Shown here piece after piece: positions 56,422 to 64,000 of a DNA stretch of 64,000 nt. The notes beneath the pieces are model-generated. The model did not search any database, had not been told where the DNA came from, and saw only the letters and a list, made by a program, of their open reading frames with translations. The DNA lies in assembly GCA_045576335.1 (NCBI GenBank), contig JAZNGH010000017.1, forward strand, positions 3,719-67,718, given 5' to 3'. This DNA comes from Scatosoma sp045576335 (GTDB taxonomy: Bacteria > Bacillota > Clostridia > Christensenellales > Borkfalkiaceae). Both the position numbers and the translations under genes were made by a program. The stretch's first letter is position 1. Every line of letters begins with the position of its first letter.

Positions 56422-59400
56422 AACGGGGATTTTTCAGTTTTGAAAACTTAAAAGGGGAATACCCTACTTTGGAAGCAGAACTCCGCCGCGGCACGCCCAC
56501 GGCGGTTTTCGGCGTTTCCGATCCCTTGAAATATATGTTTGCGGGCTTGGTGCAAACACCGCTCGTATACGTTACGGCGGACGCCGTTTCCGCACGCAAA
56601 GCTGCGGAAAATATCGCCGCGATTTCGGGCAAAAAAACAGAAATTCTTGCGGCAAAGGACGAGGTTTTGCTCTATCGCAAGGCTTTGTCTAAGGACGCGC
56701 TTTTTCGCCGTCTTTCGGGCATTTACGCGTTGCAAACGGGCTGTGAGGTGGTCGTTGCGGAAATCGACGCGCTTGCACAGCTTTTCCCTAAAACCCTCCC
56801 CGTTATTACTTTTACGGAGGGGGAGGAGCTTGATTTTCTCTCCTTGCCCGCGCGTTTGACACAAATGGGCTATACCCGCGCTTTCGAGGTGGAAAGCAAG
56901 GGCGCGTTCGCACTTCGCGGCGACATTTTGGATATCTATCCCGTCAACGCCGATAATCCCGTTCGTATAGACTTTTTCGGTGATACCGTCGAAAAAATAA
57001 AACCTTACGATTTCACAACGGGCGACCGCTTGCCAAACGTGCAAAGCACTACGGTGCTTGCGGCGACAGACGTAATCGTGACGGAAAGGGATAAAGAGAA
57101 GATCCAAGAGGCGTTGCGGGAGGGCTTGAAAATCTTTCGCACGAGCGAGGCGTATACCCGCGCCAAGGGAATCGCCGACGAAATTCTCGCTACGGAGCAA
57201 ATCGACAGCTCTTTCGTGCTGCCGCTGTTGGAAAATTCCACCGATTTCTTTTCGGTGCTGCCCGAGAACGCTTTGCTCGTCTTTGACGAGGGCAAGGCGC
57301 TTTGGGATAAATTCAACGCGTTGTATAAAGAGCACGAAGAACGCTTTAACCGTTTACATACGGGCGGCGAAGCTTTTGATTTTACGTTGCGGCAATACGC
57401 GGATAAGGACGCGTTTCTCGATAACGTACAAAGAGTAAGACGGCTGGCTTTGCAAACCTTTACGGGCAATCCATTCTTTTTCGAGCCGTTGAAAATCTTT
57501 AATTTCTCGGCTACGCCCACGACCAGATACTTAAACGGCTTTCCCGCGCTTTTGACGGATATTAAAAACTGGCTTCGCGGCGGGTACCGCGTTATGCTCT
57601 TTTGCGGCGAGGAAAACCGCGCCGTCAAGATGACAGAAAATCTTGCCGAGGAGTACGTTTCCACGAGCAAGCTCACGGACGAACTTTCCACGCTAAAAGG
57701 CGTTTGCGTGTTAGAGGGGAAGTTGGAAAAGGGTATGGTTTTGCACGATAGCAAAACGGCGATACTCGGCGTGGGGGATTTGTATGCAAAAGCCCCTGAC
57801 AACCGCCGTATCCGCCGCAAACGCGGGGATATGTTTTCCGCGCCCGAAGTGGGCGATTTCGTCGTGCACGAAACGCACGGTATCGGCAAGGTGCTGGGTA
57901 CGAAAAAAATAGAAACGACGGATGGCACGAAGGAATATATCGCGCTTGCCTACAAGGACGGCGATACCTTGTACGTGCCGGCGGAATGTATGGATACGCT
58001 TTCCAAATACGTGGGTGACGCAAACCCCGCATTGAGCCGTATTGGCGGTGCGGATTTCGAACGCGTGAAGGCGCGCGTAAAGGCTTCCTTGAAAAAGCTT
58101 GCGTTCGATTTGAAAAAGCTGTACGCTGACCGCGCGGAAAATAAAGGGTATCCTTTCCCCGCCAACGAAGCGTTTATGCGCGAGTTTGAGGACAGCTTTG
58201 AATATCAGCCCACGCCCGACCAAGCGGCTTCGATTGAGGAAATCAAGGCGGATATGACCTCGGAAAAGGTAATGGATAGATTGCTTTGCGGCGACGTGGG
58301 CTTTGGTAAAACGGAGGTGGCGTTCCGCGCGATATATCTTTGCGTGCTCGCGGGCAAGCAAGCGGCGTTGATGTGCCCCAGCACCGTTTTGTGCCGTCAG
58401 CATTTCCATACGGCAGAACAGCGTTTTGCGGCGTTCGGCTTGCGTATTGCCTCGCTTAATCGCTTTAATACGCCCAAGGAAACGGCAAAAATTTTGCAGG
58501 GGCTTGCGGACGGTACAATCGATTTCGTCGTGGGTACGCACCGTATGCTTTCCTCGGACGTGAAATTCAAAAATCTCGGGCTTTTGGTGCTGGACGAGGA
58601 ACAACGCTTCGGCGTGGAACATAAAGAAAAAATCAAGCATTTGCGTAAGGATATCGATTGCTTGACTATGACGGCAACGCCCATTCCAAGAACTTTGCAT
58701 ATGTCGCTTTCGGGGATTCGCGATATTTCCACCATTCACACGCCCCCGCACGAACGCTTGCCCGTGCAGACCTACGTCGTAGAGGAAACGGAAACACTTA
58801 TTCGCGACGCGTGCATACGCGAACTTTCCCGTGGCGGGCAGGTATTTATTCTCTATAATAAAGTAGAGAGTATCTTCACGTTTGCCGCTACGATTAAGCG
58901 CATATTGCCTGAAGCGACCGTGTCGGTTGCACACGGCAGAATGGATAAAACGCAGCTTGAAAACGCCGTGCTTGATTTTTACGGCGGAAAATCGGATATT
59001 TTGGTTACGACGACGATTATTGAAAACGGTGTCGATTTGCCCAACGCCAACACCATTATCGTAATAGATAGCGATAAACTGGGCATTTCCCAGCTTTACC
59101 AGCTCAAAGGCAGAGTGGGGCGCGGCGCGCGTTTGGCACACGCGTACTTTACCTTCAAGCCTGAACGCGTAATGACGGCAAACGCCGCCGAGCGTTTGAA
59201 GGCGATTATGGAATTTACCGAGCTTGGATCGGGGTATAAACTCGCTATGCGCGATTTGGAAATTCGTGGTGCGGGCAACGTTTTGGGTGCGGAGCAGCAC
59301 GGGCATATGGATAAGGTGGGGTACGAGCTGTACGCCAAGCTTCTTAAAGAAGAGCTTACGGGCGAAAGCTCGCAATCGGCGGAGTTGGATATCCGCGCCA

Positions 59401-59822
59401 ACGCGTACATTTCCGAAAAATATATCGAATCCTCGGCAGGGCGGTTGGATAGCTACAAACAAATCGCGGAAATCTCGTCGATTGCCGATTATAAGCGCGT
59501 ATACGCGTCGCTTCGCGACACCTACGGTCCGTTGCCGCGCGCCGTGGAGAATTTGATGGTGATTGCCGTATTGAAGAGCTACGCGGCGAAATTCAGCGTG
59601 AAAAAAATCACGGTTGCAAACGGCGTGGGGGCGTTGGAATTCCCGTCGCTCGAAGCAATCGGGGATAAAAGGATACTCGCGGCAATCGATAAATATAAGC
59701 AAAGCGTACGCCTCAATATGAGCGAAGCACCTGTAATCGAGCTGTTTGGCAAGCACGACGCGGCGGAATTGATGGCAGAAATGACGAAATTTTTGAAATT
59801 TGCGCTAACTTTCACAAACTAA
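56418..59822 (+). CDS. mfd: Transcription-repair coupling factor Mfd
   Basis: 1134 residues, normal length. UvrB-like N-terminal part; RNA-polymerase-interacting domain (GDFVVHETHGIGKVLGTKKI, GDTLYVPAECMDTLSKYVG) near 475 to 530; helicase motifs LLCGDVGFGKTEVAFRAIYL (Walker A, near 620), LLVLDEEQRFGVEHKEKIKH (DEEQ), MTATPIPRTLHMSL, ILVTTTIIENGVDLPNANTI; and GRVGRGARLAHAYFTF. Removes stalled RNA polymerase and recruits UvrA. Confidence 0.97.
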   Translation: MKRGFFSFENLKGEYPTLEAELRRGTPTAVFGVSDPLKYMFAGLVQTPLVYVTADAVSARKAAENIAAISGKKTEILAAKDEVLLYRKALSKDALFRRLSGIYALQTGCEVVVAEIDALAQLFPKTLPVITFTEGEELDFLSLPARLTQMGYTRAFEVESKGAFALRGDILDIYPVNADNPVRIDFFGDTVEKIKPYDFTTGDRLPNVQSTTVLAATDVIVTERDKEKIQEALREGLKIFRTSEAYTRAKGIADEILATEQIDSSFVLPLLENSTDFFSVLPENALLVFDEGKALWDKFNALYKEHEERFNRLHTGGEAFDFTLRQYADKDAFLDNVQRVRRLALQTFTGNPFFFEPLKIFNFSATPTTRYLNGFPALLTDIKNWLRGGYRVMLFCGEENRAVKMTENLAEEYVSTSKLTDELSTLKGVCVLEGKLEKGMVLHDSKTAILGVGDLYAKAPDNRRIRRKRGDMFSAPEVGDFVVHETHGIGKVLGTKKIETTDGTKEYIALAYKDGDTLYVPAECMDTLSKYVGDANPALSRIGGADFERVKARVKASLKKLAFDLKKLYADRAENKGYPFPANEAFMREFEDSFEYQPTPDQAASIEEIKADMTSEKVMDRLLCGDVGFGKTEVAFRAIYLCVLAGKQAALMCPSTVLCRQHFHTAEQRFAAFGLRIASLNRFNTPKETAKILQGLADGTIDFVVGTHRMLSSDVKFKNLGLLVLDEEQRFGVEHKEKIKHLRKDIDCLTMTATPIPRTLHMSLSGIRDISTIHTPPHERLPVQTYVVEETETLIRDACIRELSRGGQVFILYNKVESIFTFAATIKRILPEATVSVAHGRMDKTQLENAVLDFYGGKSDILVTTTIIENGVDLPNANTIIVIDSDKLGISQLYQLKGRVGRGARLAHAYFTFKPERVMTANAAERLKAIMEFTELGSGYKLAMRDLEIRGAGNVLGAEQHGHMDKVGYELYAKLLKEELTGESSQSAELDIRANAYISEKYIESSAGRLDSYKQIAEISSIADYKRVYASLRDTYGPLPRAVENLMVIAVLKSYAAKFSVKKITVANGVGALEFPSLEAIGDKRILAAIDKYKQSVRLNMSEAPVIELFGKHDAAELMAEMTKFLKFALTFTN

Positions 59823-59835
59823 GGCGTAAAAACGT

Positions 59836-59864
59836 TTGCACTTTGTAAAAAAATCGGTTATAAT
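59836..59864 (+). promoter_or_regulatory. Promoter of the foldase-like lipoprotein gene
   Basis: TTGCAC (59836-59841), 17-nt spacer, TATAAT (59859-59864), 89 nt before the start codon. Confidence 0.75.
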
Positions 59865-59952
59865 ATAGTGTGACCGCGTATGGATTATAAAAGGGGAAAT
59901 GCTTTTTTTACCCGACGCGGTAAAATCACGATAAACAAATCGGAGCGATTTT

Positions 59953-62130
59953 ATGAATAACAAACTCACTTTGAAAAAGACGGCGGCGATGCTTCTTGCG
60001 CTCGGGCTCACGGTAGGGGCTACGGGTTGTGAATTTATCATTGCCGACAGCGTCAAGGACCTCAATCAGGTGGTTGCCACCGTAGATATTTCCAAACAGC
60101 TTGCAAACGACGAGGATTTCCAAGCTTACGCGGACGATATCGAAGCGTTGATTGCAGACGGCGCGCTTTCTACGCAAATTCCCAAACGCGATCTCGTGGC
60201 GTATTTCCTCAACGTAGGCTATACCTACGTGCAAAGCTACGGCTACACCTACGAGGATACTTTCAATATGCTGATGGACGGGCTTACCGATCGTAAAATC
60301 CTCACACAGTACGCGGTGGCGTATTACATCAAGAAAGCGGCGGACAACCCTACGCAAGTGAAAATCTCTTACGAGGATTTCGTTGCGAAAGAGCTTGCGG
60401 CGGTGTCCGAAAAGGAAAAATCGCTGTTAGAAGCGCACCCCGAAGTGCTTACGATGAAATATTACCTTACCGATTTCGGCAATACGGACGATAAGGATTC
60501 TATGAAAACGTATCTGGAAGCGGAATACGGCTTGAAGAAATCGCTCAACGATTCCTTGGATTCGGCGGAGGCGAACTACATCAAGGCGGACGACGACGCG
60601 CACTCGCACGACGAAACGCGCACCACGCCCACGAACGTGAATACGGAAAAAGATGACTATTTGCCCCTGTCTGCCGACGGAAAAAGCTTGAATTACGATA
60701 TTTACACGGGGCGTAACGAAGTCGGCGCGTGCGGCACGTACGAAGCGGTGGACGGCTCGACGAAAACGACGAGAAAGAAAGCGTACAACACCTTCCTTTC
60801 CAACCTCCAAGGCTACGGCTTAATCAGCAAAGAGGAAGATACGCAATATATCACACAGCTCGATTACTATTATATGGAGCTTTCCTCGACGCTCGGACAA
60901 TCGCTCGTGAATAAATATTACGAGGAATTAGAGGACGCGGTTATCGCGCATCTTACCGATAATAACTACGAGCAAGTGATTGCAAAATACAACGATATTT
61001 ACGGCGGTCAAAAAATCACCTATACGGAAGATTATACGGCGTTCGACACCGCGCTTGACAGCGTTTCCGATTCCTCCTTCTTGCTTTACGGTATGCAGGA
61101 TTTCGGGTTCGTGTACAATATCTTGATTCCGTTCTCGGACGCGCAAAATCAAGACTATTCCGCGGCGGAGAAAAAATATACCCAAGACGAGCTGTTCGCA
61201 TACAGAAGAACGTTGCTCGAAAGCGTAAAGGCAAAGGATTTGCGTGCGCCTTGGCTGTGTAAAGAGGACGAAAATGCGTATAAGGTCACGGACGAGGATT
61301 ATTTCGTAAACTCGTACCTTTCCGAAAACGCGGACGCGGATAAATATCTGTTCTTTGAAAACAATTTCAAGAACAACGATAAATACAAGGAATTGACGCT
61401 GTATAAGGGCGCGTACCCTTACAACGGTAAAGTAGAGCTCGTGGACGACGATTACGAGGCTACTCCCGCGGAGCTTTCCATTGACGGATTTATCGCGGAA
61501 ATGAACAAATATATCAACAAATGCGTCGGTGCGGACGTTGCGAGCGGCGATACGCTTGATAAGTACAAGGACGATACCACGTATCCGTTCACCGTGGAAG
61601 TTGACGGCGAGGACGTCGTAGATTACAGCAAATTTATGTACTACGAGGGAAGCGTAAACTTCACCGACGGTAAGGGCGCGGCAAACCACTTCGATAAGAC
61701 GGCGCAAGCGTACAACGCGTTGGCGGCTGTCAACGAGCTGATGTTTGCTTACAGCACGGACACGGGTTGCTTGAATAGCTATTTGGGCTATGCGGTATCA
61801 CCTTACGGAACGGACTTCGTACCCGAATTTGAATACGCGGCGCAATACGTCGTGAGAAAGGGTGTAGGCTCGTACGTGGTTGCGCCTTCCCAGTACGGTT
61901 GGCATATCATTTATTGCTCGTTCAAGTTTGACCAAGGCGACGTATACGGCGGCTTTAAGGCGGCTGACGTAGAAACGGAGGGCACGTTCTCGTATATGTT
62001 CTACGAATCGCTCAAATCGACGACGGCGACCAACCATGCGAACGCGGCACAAAGCGCGGTTTTGGAGAAATACGAGGAATCCGCAACGCGTCACACCGAA
62101 ACCTATCAAGACCTTTTAGACCTTGATTGA
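59953..62130 (+). CDS. Large lipoprotein, PrsA/SurA-like foldase candidate
   Basis: 725 residues. Signal peptide ends in TVGATGC (lipobox, Cys26). Gene order mfd then a peptidyl-prolyl isomerase lipoprotein is common in clostridia. Near the C-terminus, YVVRKGVGSYVVAPSQYGWH and the following IIYCSFKF recall the last strand of parvulin domains (Y-G-(Y/W)-H-I-I). The rest is acidic and helical without a clear catalytic parvulin core, so activity is uncertain; it may act as a holdase for exported proteins. Larger than typical PrsA. Confidence 0.6.
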   Translation: MNNKLTLKKTAAMLLALGLTVGATGCEFIIADSVKDLNQVVATVDISKQLANDEDFQAYADDIEALIADGALSTQIPKRDLVAYFLNVGYTYVQSYGYTYEDTFNMLMDGLTDRKILTQYAVAYYIKKAADNPTQVKISYEDFVAKELAAVSEKEKSLLEAHPEVLTMKYYLTDFGNTDDKDSMKTYLEAEYGLKKSLNDSLDSAEANYIKADDDAHSHDETRTTPTNVNTEKDDYLPLSADGKSLNYDIYTGRNEVGACGTYEAVDGSTKTTRKKAYNTFLSNLQGYGLISKEEDTQYITQLDYYYMELSSTLGQSLVNKYYEELEDAVIAHLTDNNYEQVIAKYNDIYGGQKITYTEDYTAFDTALDSVSDSSFLLYGMQDFGFVYNILIPFSDAQNQDYSAAEKKYTQDELFAYRRTLLESVKAKDLRAPWLCKEDENAYKVTDEDYFVNSYLSENADADKYLFFENNFKNNDKYKELTLYKGAYPYNGKVELVDDDYEATPAELSIDGFIAEMNKYINKCVGADVASGDTLDKYKDDTTYPFTVEVDGEDVVDYSKFMYYEGSVNFTDGKGAANHFDKTAQAYNALAAVNELMFAYSTDTGCLNSYLGYAVSPYGTDFVPEFEYAAQYVVRKGVGSYVVAPSQYGWHIIYCSFKFDQGDVYGGFKAADVETEGTFSYMFYESLKSTTATNHANAAQSAVLEKYEESATRHTETYQDLLDLD

Positions 62131-62137
62131 TTTTTAG

Positions 62138-62236
62138 AAAGGCTCTGTCCCAACACTCGGTTGATTAGTGCTTCGCGGCGTTTTTCCGTCAAATCGTGCG
62201 AAGCACTAATCAACCGTTTATTGTGACATAGCCTTT
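62138..62236. mobile_element. MITE-like element with a 19-bp perfect hairpin
   Basis: Ends AAAGGCTCTGTCCCAACA and TATTGTGACATAGCCTTT are imperfect terminal inverted repeats (15 of 18 matching). Inside, CGGTTGATTAGTGCTTCGC (62158-62176) and its exact complement (62198-62216) face each other across 21 nt. No coding capacity. Total about 99 bp, sitting just after the lipoprotein stop. Confidence 0.65.
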
Positions 62237-62251
62237 AGAAAAAAGAATACG

Positions 62252-62282
62252 AAAACCCGACGGCTTGCCTCGTCGGGTTTTT
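62252..62282 (+). terminator. Terminator before the MATE gene
   Basis: AAAACCCGACG (62252-62262) pairs with CGTCGGGTTTT (62271-62281) and continues in T. It ends the lipoprotein transcript only 14 nt before the MATE start codon. Confidence 0.88.
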
Positions 62283-62295
62283 ATACGGGGATAAT

Positions 62296-63657
62296 ATGGA
62301 AAGAATAAAACTATCCGAACATTTTAATTACGGAAAATTATTCCGTTTCGTATTGCCGTCGGTGATTATGATGGTATTCGTGTCCATCTACGGTATCGTG
62401 GACGGCTTTTTCGTGTCGAATTTCGTAGGAGAAACGGAGTTTGCCGCGCTCAATCTCATCTTTCCCTTGATTATGATTTTGGGCTCGGTCGGCTTTATGC
62501 TCGGCACGGGCGGCAACGCCGTGGTGTCAAAGGCACTCGGCGAGGGGGATAACGAAAAGGCAAACCGCATTTTTTCTATGCTCGTTTATACGACGGTCGT
62601 GCTTGGCGTGGTGTTGTCCGTGGTCGGCATTTTGATTGCACATCCCGTTTCCGAGCTGTTTGCAAGCAACGAAAAGGATATGAGCGCGGCGGAGAAGCTC
62701 GTGCTCGTCGAGCATTGCGTGGTGTACGCGCGTACCATTCTTGCCGTGTTGCCCGCGTTTATGCTGCAAAACGCATTCCAAGGCTTTTTTATTACGGCGG
62801 AAAAGCCCCGTTTGGGCTTATACGTAACGATTATGGCAGGTTGCAGTAATATCCTTTTCGACGCGTTGTTTATCGTCGTGTTTAAGTGGGGGCTTTTTGG
62901 CGCGGCGGCGGCAACCGCGCTCAATCAAGTAATCGGCGGCGTTTTGCCTTTGCTCTATTTCGGCAGAAAAAACGATAGCCTGCTTCGCTTGGGAAAAACC
63001 AGCTTCGACGGTAAATTGCTTGGCAAGGTGTGTATCAACGGTTTATCCGAGCTTATGACCAACGTTTCGCTCTCGGCGGTGAGTATTCTTTACAATGCCC
63101 AGCTGATGGGCTTAAAGGGGATCGCGGGCGTGTTCGCTTACGGTGTATTGCAGTATATCGGCTTTATTTTCGTGGCGGTATTTTTGGGGTATTCCGTCGG
63201 CTCTGCACCCATTATCGGCTTTCATTACGGCGCGCAAAACGACGGAGAACTGAAAAATATCTTCAAAAAAAGTATGATTATTACGGGCGTAGCGGGGGTG
63301 CTTATGACGTTTGTCGGCTTGGTATTTGCCGAGCCGCTTTCGGCGATTTTCGTGGGCTCTGACGCCGAGCTTTTGGCACTGACGGCACACGGTATGCGTA
63401 TCAATTCGCTTGCGTATTTGCTTTGCGGCTTCAATATTTTCTCTTCGGCGTTTTTCACCGCGCTTGGCAACGGGGGCATATCGCTTTTGATTTCCTTTTC
63501 CCGTACCTTTTTCTGTCAGGTCGTGGCGGTGCTCGTCTTGCCGCTCTTGATGGGGCTGGACGGCGTTTGGTTGGCACTTTTCGTGGCGGAAACCGTCACC
63601 CTGATTTTGACCGTTGTCCTTTTGGTGTTAGAGAGGAAACGCTACCGTTATATTTGA
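62296..63657 (+). CDS. MATE-family multidrug efflux protein
   Basis: 453 residues with about 12 membrane helices in two related halves (FVLPSVIMMVFVSIYGIVDG then FFVSNFVGETEFAALNLIFP; and INGLSELMTNVSLSAVSILY, IGFHYGAQNDGELKNIFKKS). GTGGNAVVSKALGEGDNEKA near 75 is a typical MATE loop. DinF/MepA-like subgroup. Uses Na or proton gradient to export cations or drugs. No promoter seen in the 14 nt after the terminator, so its transcription start must lie in or before the MITE-like region. Confidence 0.92.
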   Translation: MERIKLSEHFNYGKLFRFVLPSVIMMVFVSIYGIVDGFFVSNFVGETEFAALNLIFPLIMILGSVGFMLGTGGNAVVSKALGEGDNEKANRIFSMLVYTTVVLGVVLSVVGILIAHPVSELFASNEKDMSAAEKLVLVEHCVVYARTILAVLPAFMLQNAFQGFFITAEKPRLGLYVTIMAGCSNILFDALFIVVFKWGLFGAAAATALNQVIGGVLPLLYFGRKNDSLLRLGKTSFDGKLLGKVCINGLSELMTNVSLSAVSILYNAQLMGLKGIAGVFAYGVLQYIGFIFVAVFLGYSVGSAPIIGFHYGAQNDGELKNIFKKSMIITGVAGVLMTFVGLVFAEPLSAIFVGSDAELLALTAHGMRINSLAYLLCGFNIFSSAFFTALGNGGISLLISFSRTFFCQVVAVLVLPLLMGLDGVWLALFVAETVTLILTVVLLVLERKRYRYI

Positions 63658-63680
63658 GAATAAATGAAAACACGCCTGTC

Positions 63681-64000
63681 TGATATGCACCCCAAAAGTT
63701 AGACAAACTTTTGGAGGTGCATAATTTTATGGCAAAAAAAGGACAAACATTCAAAAAGTACTCGCCAGAGTTCAAAATATCTGTTATACTAGATATGCGA
63801 AACAATCATTTGAGCTATGCTGAAACGGTAAGAAAATATTGGTTAACAACAACTAAAAAAGAAACCAATAATCATCGTGCGCAAATAAAGGATTGGGAGC
63901 GCAAATATTTAGAAGAAGGTATAGAAGGCTTGGAAAAAGATAATCGCGGTTGCTCTATTGCAAATGGTAAAAAGCGTGGTCGTCCACCTAAGTTGGATAA
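63681..64000 (+). mobile_element. IS3-type insertion sequence, left end
   Basis: The left end starts around TGATATGCACCCCAAAAG at 63681 and is itself an inverted repeat (ATGCACC..CAAAAGTT against AAACTTTTGGAGGTGCAT), followed by an OrfA-like reading frame. The right end is outside the window. It lies 23 nt after the MATE stop codon. Confidence 0.8.
63729..64000 (+). CDS. IS3-family OrfA (helix-turn-helix part of the transposase), partial
   Basis: ATG 63729 opens a frame of at least 90 codons that continues past the window edge. MAKKGQTFKKYSPEFKISVI, LDMRNNHLSYAETVRKYWLT and QIKDWERKYLEEGIEGLEKD form the OrfA helix-turn-helix and leucine-zipper-like helix; the last residues are GKKRGRPPKLD, as in IS150/IS3-type OrfA. 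OrfB should follow, normally by programmed frameshift. AT-rich against host genes. Confidence 0.88.
   Translation, partial: MAKKGQTFKKYSPEFKISVILDMRNNHLSYAETVRKYWLTTTKKETNNHRAQIKDWERKYLEEGIEGLEKDNRGCSIANGKKRGRPPKLD

Overview
The window reads as a chromosomal segment of a spore-lineage member of the Bacillota (Clostridia-like). The evidence is a complete spoIIA triad (spoIIAA, spoIIAB, sigF), a Re-type citrate synthase operon, sigma-A promoters with near-consensus boxes and 17-nt spacers, strong AGGAGG-type ribosome sites, and the gene order tadA-prs-pth-mfd-foldase lipoprotein. GC is moderate. I cannot name a genus.

Region 1 (1 to about 27.25 kb) is a prophage on the + strand, cut by the left window edge. 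Its order is replication genes (HNH-like C-terminus, replisome organiser, helicase loader), a cluster of small accessory genes with nucleotide/DNA-modification functions (MazG-like, a wrecked C5 methylase, an N6-adenine methylase, a PAPS-reductase-like protein), an ArpU-like regulator, terminases, portal, minor capsid protein, a nuclease-like moron, scaffold, major capsid, head-tail connectors, a strikingly compact tail section, large baseplate/tail-fibre proteins, and three membrane or secreted proteins. It stops at a 13-bp inverted repeat next to tRNA-Ala(CGC), the probable integration site. No integrase, repressor, long tape measure or endolysin is visible. Three early genes carry lesions (an apparent 1-nt insertion in an A run, an internal deletion, a 14-bp tandem duplication), so the element may be decaying. 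Two small promoter-plus-terminator units without ORFs look like phage small RNAs, and an 11-bp iteron array plus a long inverted repeat inside the replisome gene looks like the phage origin.

Region 2 (27.3 to 41.7 kb) is core and metabolic: two short-chain dehydrogenases, a formate/nitrite-type channel, an HtrA-like lipoprotein protease with a collagen-like stalk, an acetyltransferase-like protein, adenine deaminase with its LysR regulator, a YggS-type PLP protein, a permuted-papain peptidase, and a three-gene operon for Re-citrate synthase, aconitase and isocitrate dehydrogenase, which would take acetyl-CoA plus oxaloacetate to 2-oxoglutarate.

Region 3 (41.7 to 49.2 kb) is the most interesting host locus. 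It encodes three exported proteins with SipW/TasA-type signal peptides (one a 1355-residue predicted beta-helix), a membrane-anchored protein that resembles the C-terminal half of the TasA-like subunit, and an ER-type signal peptidase (SipW). Two consensus promoters with nearly identical cores, a promoter-proximal terminator-like hairpin and a long hairpin between genes suggest tuned stoichiometry. I read it as a surface-fibre or matrix assembly system without sortase anchors.

Region 4 (49.2 to 64 kb) is a 4'-phosphopantetheinyl transferase, tRNA-Asp and tRNA-Ile2 genes, the spoIIA operon, a CPBP protease, rlmH, an M14 peptidase, tadA, prs with a structured leader, pth, mfd, a foldase-like lipoprotein, a MITE-like hairpin element, a MATE exporter, and the left end of an IS3-type insertion sequence cut by the window edge.
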